From Rhododendron vialii (lineage: Eukaryota; Streptophyta; Magnoliopsida; Ericales; Ericaceae), in contig NC_080559.1 of assembly GCF_030253575.1 (NCBI RefSeq), positions 28,050,501 through 28,114,500 of the forward strand: a stretch of DNA of 64,000 nucleotides. The letters are read 5' to 3'. This document shows positions 46,659-58,638 of the stretch, piece by piece. The first letter of the stretch is position 1, and every line of letters starts with the position of its first letter. The translations under genes were made by a program, and so were the position numbers. The notes below the pieces were generated by a model. It did not search any database and was not told where the DNA came from. It saw only the letters and a program-made list of their open reading frames with translations.

Positions 46659-49600
46659 TTAAATGGTCTTGTACTCATTGATCAACTCCATTCCAATGCT
46701 TCTAGCACGTTTCAGAAACTGGAAGGAATTTGCTAGGTCACAGTCCCCCAAAGCAGAGTTGATGTTTTCGAAAAACACCCTGTAATTGTCAGTCAATTCT
46801 TCTATCTCAAAGCCTTGCGCAAGCGGACAATCTTGAGATTTCAAGACGTTCTCTTGTGTTTCTGCATTCTTGTCCCGTGTCTTCAGTGCCAGTCTACTTT
46901 CCTCTCGTTTGCCTACTGCTACCTCCAACTTTGTAGCCATGACAATAGCTCGACGAATACACGAAGGAGGTAGCTGCAAAATGAAGCAAATTTAGCACAA
47001 ATTTATTGAATACGATAACTAAGCACATAGGTTTAGAAGCAACTTCAAATTTGGTTTGGCATCGTTTAACTCGTTGAAGTACAGATTGGACGAGTGTGGA
47101 TGGCTGGCCAAAGAGCTCTATTTTTTTCAATTGTTTGAAAGAACCAATATCCATTCCTCAAATTCATCATTTCTTTCAAAGCTAAAGTCTCATTTTGGCA
47201 TGCTACAATGGCATTTTGACAAATTTTGGCACGATTACACTCTGGGCTGCCAAGGTCATTTTTCCACCTATCCCATAATGGCCGTAGGATCCCTTGACCA
47301 TCTTCTGGAGATTTGCACAACAGACAGCTACAATGATGCTGATGTGTCAAGAAATGACTTTCCAAATTTGGGACAAGAAATGGCAAAGCCATTGGAGTGC
47401 TTTTTCTTTAACCTCTGCCCAAAAATGGCTTTGGCAAGAGAAATGGCATTGGATATGCTCTTAAATTCCAATATTTCGAAGTCTTTCTGCTTTAGTCTAG
47501 AGCGGTCAAACAATTGGCCCAGAGAGAGAGAAGATGGCAATTTACCTGTGCAAGCTGAGCAACCTTAAATCCAAAACTCCTCTCTGAAACACCAGGCACA
47601 AGCTTATAAAGGTACGTGACATCTTGATGGTCCATTTTATCACCATTCTTATCATTTGAGTCCATCACATCTGTTACACTCTGTGATGTCATGTATGAAA
47701 CATGGTATGCCCCCACAGAGCCTGGAAATTCGTTCTTGATGTCGACTATTTTTGGGTAATGGGTAACAAATAGAACCATGCATCTTTTCTGTGCGAGAAG
47801 ATGATGCAATGTAGCATAAGCAATTGCAACCCCATCATGTGTACTAGTGCCTCGCCCAAGCTCATCAATGATAACTAGAGATTGGGGAGTGCAATTATGG
47901 ATTATGGTGGATGCCTCGCTCATTTCTTCCAAAAATGTGCTCCGTCCTTGCTGGATACTGTCAGAAGCACCCATTCGTGTGTGGATGCCATCAAGCACGT
48001 GCAGTTTTGCTGATGACGCTGGGACAAAGGAACCAACCTAGAGGGATCAGAGACCAGAAATTTATTATAAAATGTTTTGCCAAAAGAAAATAATAACAAT
48101 AACTTTTCAAATCAGAATAACAGTTTCCACCCTTACAGTTGGTTGTACAGAATACATCCATTTCTGAACATAACATGATAGTTCTCAATAGTATTGGAGC
48201 AGGACGAGTGCTTAACTTTAAGAAGGGGTTTATTCTAACTTACGCACATATTGAAGTGACAAGCAAACTTGTGCCTAATAACAATGGACTTCTTCATTAG
48301 CAGGGGAGAAAGTAAACTGTTTGTGCCCAACTGAAAAATGCGGATTAAACCAACCTGAGCCATTATGGCAATCAGAGCAACTTGGCGAATATAGCAACTC
48401 TTCCCTCCCATATTTGGCCCTGTCACTATCTGACAGAACTCTCCTGCTGCATGCAAATGTGTGTCATTTGGGACAAAATTATCTTGCAATATAGTCTCCA
48501 TAACCTGGTAAAAAACGATTTTTGTGAGCAATGAACTAGGGGATCACATTGATTCAGAAGTCAGAACTAACAATCACTGCAAACCTAGAAGGAAATAATA
48601 CTCCTTTTCTAGTTTTTGATAATTTCAATTTGACCAATTCAACAGCTGTAGTTATCAAAGAGAGATCCCTGGCCAGGATCAAAGTGTAATGTTAAGCCAT
48701 CTAAATATGCGATCCACAAAGCCTTATTAGGCCAATAATGAAATTGCAAAGACAATAGGGTACATAGATTATTCATTAGACCACCAATCCAACAGAATTA
48801 AATGGGAAGTGAAAGAGTAAAGTCAGAGACACCTAATAAACCATACCATTTCTGCAAGTTTAGGGTGCTCCACAACCAAGCGTATTGTAGGACCGACCAC
48901 ACTTACGTGTATTCCGTGGTTTATGGCGTGATTTATAAACATAAATAAATTTAAGCAAAAAAACTCATAAAGTTAGCACTAATGCAATAGGCTATTCACG
49001 AAAGAAGTGGTATTTGGTACAAGTAAAATCTACAATAACAATTTTCCAAACACATTAAGTGACAGCCTTCGTAAGGTACTATCACAGCAAATACTCCTAC
49101 CAGCTCCCAGGTGTCCAAGGAGATGGCCTCATATTGCGCACATGAAGTATTATCTAACGTAGTTGGGCACTTAACCTCCTAGGCATTGATTTGAATAAAA
49201 AGAGGAATAGTCATACAATTTAAGTTTCTCATTTTTAGCACACAAGACACGAGTCAATGTCAGCTAACATACCGGATGACGACCAGCAGAGATATGTATC
49301 TGAACAGGTTCAGCATCATTTACAAAATCTGGACGAATATAGTTCTGCGACAGAAAGTTAAGGAGATAATTTAAAGTCAGAAGTCGCAAGATGACCAATC
49401 AAAGTTCTTAGGGTCCTTCGATATATAAACCTTATTTCTTGAAAGTATAGCAAGTGAATGCAGACAGTCCAAAGCAGATAGTGCTTGAACAGCAGATTGG
49501 AACTCTCCATAATATTTACCGAAGGCCTCAAGAAAGCCATCCCAGGCACCTCGGCAGACAACACCAAGCTCCTCTTGTGCCAGTGTTAAATGGTCCAGGG

Positions 49601-52600
49601 CAGTCAATACTTCCGGAGGGTGATAGCGAATTGTTTTCTTAGTGCTATTTACTTTCACCCAGTCTAATGGTACCTTGACATCTGATGGCATCTGCCATTA
49701 AAGCTACATATAGTTAGGCCACACATACGCCAGTTGAGTAGAGATCAGATAATAGATGATAAGGACACCAAACAAGCCAAACAAGAAGTAAATACTAAAC
49801 ATTTATATGACAAACTCTACTAAACAAGCAAAACAGGTTATGCTCGACAAAATATATCACTGCAATACCAGTGCTTTAACAAACTTAAAAGATTCCTTAA
49901 TATCAATGACATGGCATCATATTAAGATGCAAAGAAACAGTAGTTCCCTAAACTAACAGACTCCGCAAACCATGGAGAAAAGTGTAATGGAATAGAATGA
50001 AAATTTCAAAACTTAAATTGGGAAGAATATTCTACATGGAACTACCTCTATCAAATGCGTTGTGCCAGCCACGCTCATGAACTCTAATTTATGCATTCCA
50101 AGCTGTTTGCGGTACAAAACAATCATTGAATCCAATTTCTCTTTTGCCAATTGAACTGTTGTTCCAGCTTCAGCAACCTGCACAAGGATTGTTTAGCAAT
50201 GATCAGGAGAAATGGGTGAAGGTTACATGCAGCAGAAATCAAAAGCAAGGTTGCTTATAAAACCTCCGGGAACCGTCCACTCGAAATGTTGAATAAATTC
50301 AGAAGATCGCCTCGATCAGCAGCTTCTTTATTCAGGGCAGACAGAAGTTTAGCCGCATTGCTAATAACACTAGATGATGAAGCTGTCAAAATCAACTTTC
50401 TCAACAACACGGAATGCACAGTTTTTCTCGACACACTCTTACTTTTGCCCTCTTCTTCAATGTGAAGTTGCTGAAGTTGTTTTCCAGTTACTAAGAGAGC
50501 TTGAATGACTGCCACAAACTGTAACATCAAGTCATGAAGACGGTAACCAAGCACAATCGATGGCATAGAACAACAATAAGCAGCTGTTTCATGCTCATAA
50601 AACGTCCTTAGTTTAAAAAAATTCAGATTAGAAATATACCATCACTCTTCGCATTTAATTCTAGTCGGTTTTGATCCAAAGAAATGAGAAGATTTGAAGC
50701 AAAAGTATGGAAATAAACAAGTAAAAATAATAGCTAGTTCAGAAAATGTCTCTCTAACATAGTGCTGAATCCAAGCACCTTCTGATCATATCAACACTGA
50801 ATAGCATGAAGGACTATCCATTTAGCCAGTCTTCAGTCCGTCAAACATTATATTAAGAGCTGAAAAATATATTGCACAACACTCTGCTCATAACATTCTA
50901 TTGACCAATTGAACTATATGGCGAAATTGTGTTCAGGGAGTCAAATAACTGATCATATAAAAGCATGCAAAACCAAGCTTGATGATAAGCCGTGCTACCT
51001 CAGATGCCGTGGCTGTTCGATGGAAGATTCTGGTTATCCCACGCTGAATATCAGGTGACCTTCCTAGGGCAGTCAAAACTGAAGAAAGCAAATAACTAAA
51101 ATCAGGTTGCACAAATGTGACATCATGGCCTCCCTCATCAATGTTGCTCAAACTCCATGAAGCTTTAGAAGATGAAGATCCCACGGACTCTGCAATCTCA
51201 GAAACAGCATCAAGACGAGCCAAGATCATGTTCCGATCACATAAAGGATGACTCACCTATACCATCCACCACAAAAACTCAAACTCAATGTCATGAAATA
51301 TGTAAACAAGCATTAGACAAAATAAATAAGTACCAAGTGCACCTTCATACCCAGTGCCTCAGAAGCCTTGACCCAAATATAGTAAGTGTGTGATTCATAC
51401 AGTGCAGCAAGGATCCAGACTCAGATCCATCAGAGTTATTCTTTAAAAGCTGAAACAATTGAACAGGTTAAACCCAAAATATATTGTCATAAATAGACAA
51501 AGCAAGGAAAAGGTTACATGAGGGGAAAAAAAAAAAAAACAGAATTTGAAATGAAGCTAAAATGTCATTGATCTCTTTAACTAATGGAGTAGATTGCAAA
51601 CTGATTCCACAGATATATGTTAAACTTCCTACAAAAATTTGAACTCAAAGGAAGTTCCTATGCTTCCAACCTGATTACGAATGTTATCAATTTGTTCCCA
51701 TGCACTTAGCACTGTTCCAAGGCTGACAAACAATGAGACAGGCACAAAGCTGGCATAAATGGGATCCAGTTGTTGAGGTCAATGATATGTTATCACATTG
51801 TAAATCAGGAGTACAGATTGAAAATGGCACTAGGTAATGTTTTCCAAGCATATAATAGCTCAATGACCTCGTCAAAAGGGTCAATTACCTCTAGTTGTTG
51901 GATTGAATTGGCTGAAAGAGTCATTTCCATGGTCCCCGAGAAAGGCCGAAATGAAGCTCCCAGGCTAAGAATCCTCTCAAATCCAAATTGTTTGAGATGA
52001 CGAATGAGTAAAGCTAATGCTTGGACAGTGAAATCTGGCATGGCCATAATTCCCTTAAAGCAAAAAATGCATAGTTAACAAGAAATGGAGATTGAAAAAG
52101 AACATGCACAATGAAAACAAACCAGCCGAACACAAATAACAAACACAAGCTCAATAAAGCAGAAATGATAACTAAAGTGCATGTTTTCTGGATTGCCAGA
52201 GCAAGAGGACAATGCTCCATGGACTACTATGAAGCATGAACCAAGAAATTCACTATTATTCAAAATGTAGCATATCAGCATGCTGTAACAGCGTAGGAGC
52301 AGGGCATACCCACTTAATGATCTAAAATTCAGGACAGTATGTACATAGACGAAAAACGCATAGTATACCTCAATTGCCATGTGGCTATTTCCCCGCTCTC
52401 TCACCTCTGTTCCTTCCTCTTGCTGATCCCCCAAGCCATTTTCACTAGTATTCTCGTATAAAGACATCACGTCAGCAAGTGCCCCACCCTCATTGAAGCA
52501 ATATCTTGAGGCACGCTCCACGCGGACATTTGAGGCTGGTCCAGCATATGCCAATAGCAACTGTGATAATAGCTCTCAGTCGTCATCCAAACCAGAACAG

Positions 52601-54160
52601 ATGACTAATACAAGCATGAAAAATCATCTTCCAAAAAATGCAAACTTGGGTATAGCGGAAGTGAAGTTTAAACTAGTACTTCAGGTAATATGTAAGATTC
52701 CAGATTACAAGAAGGGCGTTTCTGCCATTTAAGGGAAGAAAGGTAGTAGACTCGGAAGAGAAATTTGTGAGGAGAAACGAGGGTATGCTACATTGTGTAC
52801 CTAATATACCTCCAGTCCACTTTCCACAATCGCCATTCGATAAAATCCTAAACACTGACATCCACACCCAGCAACAACTGTTCAACGTCTGATTTAAACT
52901 CTAAGGTGTTTTTATCATACAATATAGACTTTGGTGTAGCTCCACACATTTCACATACTACATTAGCAAGCTCTCTTTTTTATTTACCCAAAGCAAGATA
53001 GCAACTGTCCTACCTCGTTCAATTCACTAGGTGATATTGATCTCTTCTATTTATACAAAGATGACTCAATTATTTGAAAGATATATTACACAGCACCCTA
53101 CACACAAGCAACAAACGGATGGGGGTTCAGTTCAACCATGGAGCGAAGCATTATAAAACAACCAGAAGGAGAATATATTTATTTAACTTGTTCGAAGGAA
53201 ATGAAACTCATTACAAATAAAGGCTACCTTCTCAGTTTGTTTAGAGAGAGGCTCCACAAGGAGTAATTCAGCAGGGGACAAGCTCAAAATGAAAGCCTCA
53301 AGCCCAGCCCTCATCAAATTATCATTGAACTCCCCATAAACCACATCCCCAGTAGATATCTCAACCCCAACTACCCCTATCCTCACATCATCAACCCCAC
53401 TCTCTTTCCCGTTCTCACCGCCCACCCCTTTCTCAACAACACAAACCAAGTAGTTGCTGCTCGACCCACACCCCTCTTCGCCACCTCCAACATCCTCTGC
53501 AGCCTCCAACGTGGCCTTGGTGTACAATGCCGATAACCCGCGACAGAAAGGCCCCAACCTGTTCGACCCATGGGCCTTAATTGCCGCTGTCTCAGACTGC
53601 TTCACCACACCCACCTTATACCCAGCACTCACAAGCCTCCTTACATGAACATTCAACCGAAAAGTCGGCACACTGGCCGTCAAGAAATTGTGATCCACGT
53701 GGGCATAAATCCCCAAAACCCTAGCCGCATTCTCGGCATCTCCACCGAAAAACCTGTACCTATAACCAACCTCAACCATCAAAAGAACATCTGGGTATTT
53801 CTCTTTGAGGTCCACGACTTGTTGCTCCAGTGGGGTATACTTGGGATTAGAAAGTGGGTTTTTTTGGGAACTACTTGCAAGGTCTTCAGTTGGTTCTAGA
53901 AGTTTGTTGAGGAATTTTTGGTGGAGGGACGGATCGGGTGAAGAAAGTCTTGGGGTTTTGGAGGGAGAGGAGGTGGGGGACGTGAGGTTGGAGTTGCGGA
54001 GGCGTTTGGAGGGTGAGAAAGTGACAGTGGCGGTGATCTTAGGGGGAGGGGTTGGCGGGTTTGGGAGTAATGGTGATTCTGATGGTGAAGTTGAAGGTGA
54101 GGGGAGTTTGGGTTTGGGAGCGAAGAAGCGGGAAATCACCTGTTGCTTCTGTTTTCCCAT
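46659..54160 (-). CDS. MSH3: DNA mismatch repair protein MSH3
   Basis: Twelve exons keep phase 0 at each junction and give 1,107 residues: 54160-53228, 52560-52369, 52053-51889, 51449-51351, 51256-50999, 50518-50264, 50177-50046, 49691-49431, 49344-49273, 48504-48355, 48037-47546, 46973-46659. MSH3 pairs with MSH2 (MutS-beta) to bind insertion/deletion loops in the nucleus. The start chosen is MGKQKQQ, because a PCNA-binding box QQVISRFF follows at once; upstream in-frame Met codons lack this context. Order: unstructured N-terminus; mismatch-binding domain ([30 protein letters not shown]); core with [20 protein letters not shown] and [18 protein letters not shown]; ATPase with Walker A GPNMGGKS (exon 10), Walker [17 protein letters not shown] and THYPKIVD (exon 11); C-terminal helix-turn-helix part (exon 12). 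Length matches Arabidopsis MSH3 (about 1,080). It looks intact. Confidence 0.96.
46974..47545 (-). other. MSH3 intron 11 with gene-like composition
   Basis: The last MSH3 intron (572 bp) is richer in GC than the others and open in several frames, including a 170-codon plus-strand frame at 47056-47568 that runs into exon 11. Phrases such as ATGGCATTTTGACAAATTTTGG, AAAATGGCTTTGGCAAGAG and GCATTGGATATGCTCTTAA recur, as in subterminal regions of MITEs ending in a CATTGGAGATGCTC-type sequence. A decayed transposon insertion is the likeliest source. Confidence 0.35.
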
Positions 54161-54350
54161 GGAGGGCGTGGCACCGTCGTGGGGTTGAGCCGTGGAGTAT
54201 TGGTTTTGATTCTTTTGGCGGTGGGGGAAGTAAAAAAGGGTCTTTTGTGTTGTATTGGGTGATATGGTTTGGCACTTTGGCGCGCTCCGTCTTCTCCCCA
54301 ATTGCACGAACAGTATTCCACCTCAGTGCCCCCGGCCCGAGAAAATTTTC

Positions 54351-54560
54351 AGTGCTGAGCGCATACCCGGTGGTGCTTGCTCGGTATATCCTAGCCGTTC
54401 ATTTCAGTTTTGGACGGCTTGGATTTGAGGAGAGAAAAAGGAGAGAGAATGTGGGGGAGAGAGGAGAGAGTGTTTTAATTTAAGCCGTCCAAAACACTTT
54501 TGGATGTGTCCACTCGGGCACCACTTCAGTTGGGTGCCGTGGTACCCACTCGGCATTGAC
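54351..54560. mobile_element. MITE-like element upstream of MSH3
   Basis: The ends AGTGCTGAGCGCATACCCGG and the complement of CCCACTCGGCATTGAC form weak inverted repeats. Inside, TTTTGGACGGCTTGGATTT pairs with the complement of AATTTAAGCCGTCCAAAAC across a GA-rich loop. It begins 191 bp upstream of the MSH3 ATG and is likely in or near its promoter. Confidence 0.55.
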
Positions 54561-54602
54561 AGAAACTCATAATCACACGCTTTAATCTTCTGGCCCTATT
54601 CC

Positions 54603-54922
54603 ACTTAATCTTTAGCACTTTTAGTTCTTATTTAATTTTTTCGGGCTTGTTAGTTTTGTGCCAAATTTTTTTGGATTATTGATTCGTCTTGTATAGAGAA
54701 ATTCAAAAATAATTTTTTTTTTACTTTTACTTAAATATTTTTATAAAAAAAATTGATTATTTCTCAAAATATGTGGGTATAAAAGTAATTTTTGTTTTTT
54801 TACTTTTTCAATTTCTCTCGTCAATATGAATCAATAATCTACAAAATTTTTGTACAAAATTAACAAATGAAAAAAAAATTTAAATAAAGACAAAATCAAC
54901 TTATTCCACTTTAAATTAAGTG
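54603..54922. mobile_element. AT-rich foldback MITE, copy B
   Basis: Arms pair from CACTTAAT at the left to ATTAAGTG at the right. GTTAGTTTTGTGCCAAATT and GGATTATTGATTCGTC on the left match the complement of GAATCAATAATCTACAAAA and AAAATTAACAAATGAAA on the right. It shares interior phrases with the element at 40453-40768. Confidence 0.65.
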
Positions 54923-56362
54923 AAACGGATAACCACTTGAAATAATGTAGAGAAGATAAATTTTGATATTTTGTCTCCCTTTATTTTTTGAGAAGACAGA
55001 AATAAATAGTCTTTCTACACCGGCTTTGTTTATTGTTCCTTTATTTTCTCCATATTTTTAAAATTTTAATTTCCTTTCCAAAACTTTTCCCATTTACTTC
55101 TTCTTTTTTTTTTTGGTACATCCATTTACTTCAAAATTCACACTCATGAACCCCTGCCTATGGATTGGGTTGGGCCGTCAACTTCTGATTTCATTGGGCC
55201 TCGTGAAATATAGGAGGCTGGGCTACCTCTTTGGTTTACTTTGTGTGCGTCAGTGATGTAATCCGGCCCATGAAACCTGATGTTTGTAATTTTGGATTAT
55301 AATGATCCCAACACCCCCCCCCCCCCCCCGTTTTTTCTTTCCAATATTATATACATTAGTGGATGTTAGCGTGATTGTTAGTAGGTTAATTCACAGATAA
55401 TTTTAAAAACTATCCATACTTTTGAATTCTAAACGCTCACAACGGATCTCGACCCCTAACCTCCCCGCATAAGAAGGACAAGAGTTACCAAGTGGGATAA
55501 GACTCATAAAAGATCTCTTTCCCTTCAATTCTTGTTTAGGGTGATCCCCAATACCTTGGGCTTTGGAGTAAAATGTCGAGCTGGATTTCAACTTTTTACA
55601 ATGAAATTATTTTGTTCTAAAAAAAAAGATGAAACAATGGAGCATTTATCCATGAAAAAAAAAAAAAAAACACCATGAAACATATGGGAACCTCGACTAA
55701 TTCCAGCGCCCTGAAGTTAACAACCGAATAAACCTCCAATCCCAAAAAAAAAGAATAGAAAAAGAGCGACACGATGAAACCTAAGGCAACCTGCCTTGAA
55801 GTTTGACATGACTACAACAAGCACGATAAACAAATTGCGGTAAATGATTTGCGCTCATGTGTCCAATTGTCGCGATCCTTGTTTTACACCGAGTTATTGT
55901 AGGACCGAAACACACACACACGATATGCGAATATCAAAACAGTAAATAAATCAATACAGAGAATATACGTGGTTCTTCAAAATCGGGTACGCCCACTCGT
56001 TCCGCTCCGGCATCTGACCTCTTTCTAGAACTTCTTAATACGAGCCACAAGTTCTAACAATTATATATGAGTTGCGGTTAAGGTTAATTTCTATCCAAAC
56101 AACAAGGAAAGTACCACAAAAGTCATCAATAATTTTCATATGAATTAAACGTTCCTTAGAATCTGATCGATTTTTTTTTTTTTTTTTTCCTGTCAAGATT
56201 GCTGCCACCAATCACCAAGTCTCTTGCTCCGCCTAAACATAACCCGATTGAGAGATATTTGAGATGTATGCTAGGAACACCAAACCCTCAGGGAAAAAAA
56301 ATCAAATCATTAAAGTGGCTCGTGATAGGCCCGCCCACCGTCCAATTCTTGAGAACACTATC
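54923..56362. other. Intergenic stretch, nothing recognised
   Basis: AT-rich DNA. A C16 run lies at 55314-55329. T and A homopolymers occur at several places, including a T run before 56190. No gene is seen. Confidence 0.4.
55314..55329. repeat. Poly-C tract (16 C)
   Basis: A second uninterrupted C16 homopolymer in this window. Confidence 0.9.
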
Positions 56363-56470
56363 CTTAGATGCTTTTGATAATTCAAGTGTCCGGGCCAACT
56401 TACGCACCCTTCGACTAATCCTGAGATCAATCTCATCGTCCACTAGTTATGGGCCTATTTAAAGCCAAGA
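56363..56470 (-). mobile_element. Au-like SINE 3' fragment
   Basis: On the minus strand this reads GGATTAGTCGAAGGGTGCGT followed by AAGTTGGCCCGGACACTTG and ATTATCAAAAG. That closely follows the 3' end of the Au SINE as I recall it (GGATTAGTCGAGGTGCGC, AGCTGGCCCGGACACC, TTATCAAAA). The 5' part is missing or too diverged to see. Confidence 0.65.
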
Positions 56471-57039
56471 CAAAACCCGTACCGACTGAGATAGCACTTG
56501 GAGGAAGAAGATCTCTAAGTCATAGACCTTAACCACAAAACCAACCTTTTAGAGTTTATGCAATCCATAAGCGGCCGGGGGAGGAAGTGTGGGGTCCAAA
56601 CCGCGGTGAATAAGCAGCGCATAGTCTAGGCTAGCTAGGCTGGCTGGTTCTTCGGCCTTTGCTCAACCATATAAGGAAAAAACCGTTGTGGTTTTAGCTA
56701 CATGTACATTGTTGGCCAGCCGAAATTCCACAAGATAAGTTGTTGTAACCTTTTTTTTTTTTGGGAAGAATCATTAATGTGATCCACAGGTGCTGCCATT
56801 GGTGGTCCTGGATCCTACTCCCATCGATCCTATCCCAAAGATGGAAGCCTGAATTGATAAGGGTCTTAATTTTTTTTAAAGGTATTCCGATGGAGACATT
56901 TGCTTTTTGGCATAAGAGATGATCAAAAAATACCAACGCATGTATCAGTATGCATATCTGTTCTCCTCTGCACTTTTATCGTAGAAATTCAAGGCTCATT
57001 CCTGGCTTGTAAGCTGCCAAGCCTGCCCTGCACCCTCTC
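56471..57039. other. Intergenic stretch, nothing recognised
   Basis: It has no recognised gene or element. It includes the first copy of the SINE target site at its right edge. Confidence 0.35.
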
Positions 57040-57055
57040 AACTTGGTGGTTGATC

Positions 57056-57351
57056 AGCCAACTAAGGCTAGCTCAGTTGGTCAGGACTCTTGAATCTCAT
57101 TAGAAGGTTAGGAGTTCGAGTCCCTCCACCTGCGTGTGAGTGTTTTTCCCTCTGAGAGTTTTTCCTTTCTTTATTTGTTTCTACCCTATAATGGACTTAT
57201 TTATTGTATTTGTAGAGTTGTTGAGCTTGATTATCTCGTGGACTCTCACAATTGATGTAGTATCTCGGGTTTGTACGTTATACTTCATATCTGATGTAAA
57301 ATAATCACTTCTATCAATTGACAAAAAAAAAAAGAAAAAGAAAAACAAACA
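57056..57351 (+). mobile_element. tRNA-derived SINE with perfect target-site duplication
   Basis: This 296-bp element has a tRNA-like head with A box TAGCTCAGTTGGT and B box AGTTCGAGTCCC, about 40 bases apart. A T-rich body follows and the element ends in an A-rich tail (57323-57351). It is flanked by the 16-bp perfect duplication AACTTGGTGGTTGATC (57040-57055 and 57352-57367). The unchanged duplication and the good A and B boxes point to a recent insertion by LINE machinery. Confidence 0.9.
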
Positions 57352-57523
57352 AACTTGGTGGTTGATCTAATCAATTTGCAAATGAGAATCTATCCCTGTA
57401 TAAATAGATGCATATATGCATGTGGACCACACATATGCATACATCCAACTACAGTAGACAGGGGAAATCTCAAAAACACAATCTACCAACAACTAGACAT
57501 GGGAAAATCTTAAAATTATGGTA

Positions 57524-57734
57524 GTGTTTGGTTGGGAGTATAGTTTAGTTTAGTTTTGGTAGTGGATGGAGATAGAAATAGAGTAATGATTGAAGATAAG
57601 GGTAATGATTGGAGAGAAATAGAGAAAGATGAGAAAATAATAATTAAAAAAATAGAGTAATGATTGGAAAAAGAAGTAGGATAATGATTAGAAACAAAAT
57701 TAAAACTAAAACTAAGTTGGAATCCGAACAAAAG
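57524..57734. mobile_element. MITE copy in reverse orientation (family of 21965)
   Basis: It begins GTGTTTGGTTGGGAGTATAG and ends near GAATCCGAACAAAA. The interior (GAGTAATGATTGAAGATAAG, GGGTAATGATTGGAGAGAAA) is the reverse complement of the element at 21965-22182 with mismatches. Confidence 0.7.
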
Positions 57735-57765
57735 TTCCTGTCGTGGCAGATCATCTTAGCCTCTG

Positions 57766-57987
57766 GCCCCAAGGGTTAGTTCAGTTAGTTGATGAATTTG
57801 CTATCCTCACAATTGACCTGAGTTCTATTTTGGAGATCAGGCCCCAAGAAAGTAATTCTTGTGAATTCCATAGTTCTGACGTGAATGGTCTTTCCTGAAA
57901 TGAATCGGGGAGGGGATTAATTGAGGTGTACGTAAGCTAACCGGACACCCTAAGCGTTTGAACCACACAAAAAAAAAAAAAAAAAAA
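57766..57987 (+). mobile_element. Au-like SINE, near full length
   Basis: A tRNA-like head (AGGGTTAGTTCAGTTAGTTG as A box region; CTGAGTTCTATTTTG as a decayed B box) is followed by the Au-type 3' part, GGATTAATTGAGGTGTACGT and AAGCTAACCGGACACCC, and a 19-base A tail. Flanks CTTAGCCTCTG (57755) and CTTTAGCCTCCTG (57992) look like an old target duplication with small slips. Confidence 0.75.
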
Positions 57988-58004
57988 TCCTCTTTAGCCT
58001 CCTG

Positions 58005-58402
58005 CATCTGCCAAGAGTCCAAGACCAAAGTCTAGCCCAGACTTCCTCCTCCTCCCTGATCAGTGATCAGTACCTTAAAACTTAAAAGCAAGGAAATGGT
58101 TTTGAGTAACTTGAGGTGACAGTTGGAAGTGTATTAGCATTCGTAATCCGATAAAAGAAGGTATGGAAAATTTCGAACAGAGTTCTCAAATTATCTCTAA
58201 TTACTTGAATGGATTACCTCCAACAGTAGATCATGACAGTGCAAACCTTTTATCATTTATAATGATGGAAATTTTCTTTCGCTGATAGAAAGAAAATACA
58301 GTGCAAAACTAATGTATTCTTTATACCGTTAAAAACATCGATGATAGAATCGGCATTAAAACTTTTACAAATGTCTTTTTCAATGTATGTGAGATAGTAC
58401 TT
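58005..58402. other. Intergenic stretch, nothing recognised
   Basis: No gene or element is recognised between the Au-like SINE and the following MITE. Confidence 0.35.
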
Positions 58403-58638
58403 ATTTACGGAGGTGCTGTAAACATCATGATTACAGTACCAATTAATCACAACTGTCCAAAAGTATTCTGGACTGTCCGAATTTTAATAAAACTTTTCCG
58501 GGGAATAGTTTAACTCTTCCCCTGAAAAATTTCATTAACATCCTGACTGTCCAAAACACTTTAGGACGGTCACGATTGAGTGCTGTAAATAATTATTTAC
58601 AGCACCTCTGTTACAGCTTGTTTACAGCACCTCCGTAA
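58403..58638. mobile_element. MITE with TTACGGAGGTGCTGTAAACA ends
   Basis: The left end ATTTACGGAGGTGCTGTAAA is repeated as the complement at the right end (TTTACAGCACCTCCGTAAT). A second palindrome, CTGTAAATAATTATTTACAG, lies near the right end. ACTGTCCAAAA phrases face each other inside. About 236 bp. Confidence 0.75.

Noticed and set aside
54161-54307. Upstream in-frame start for MSH3
   Set aside because: The added 49 residues have no family support, whereas the chosen Met directly precedes the PCNA-binding box.
57056-57130. A true tRNA gene
   Set aside because: The A and B boxes are present, but the stems do not pair as a full tRNA and the sequence continues into an A-tailed SINE with target duplication.
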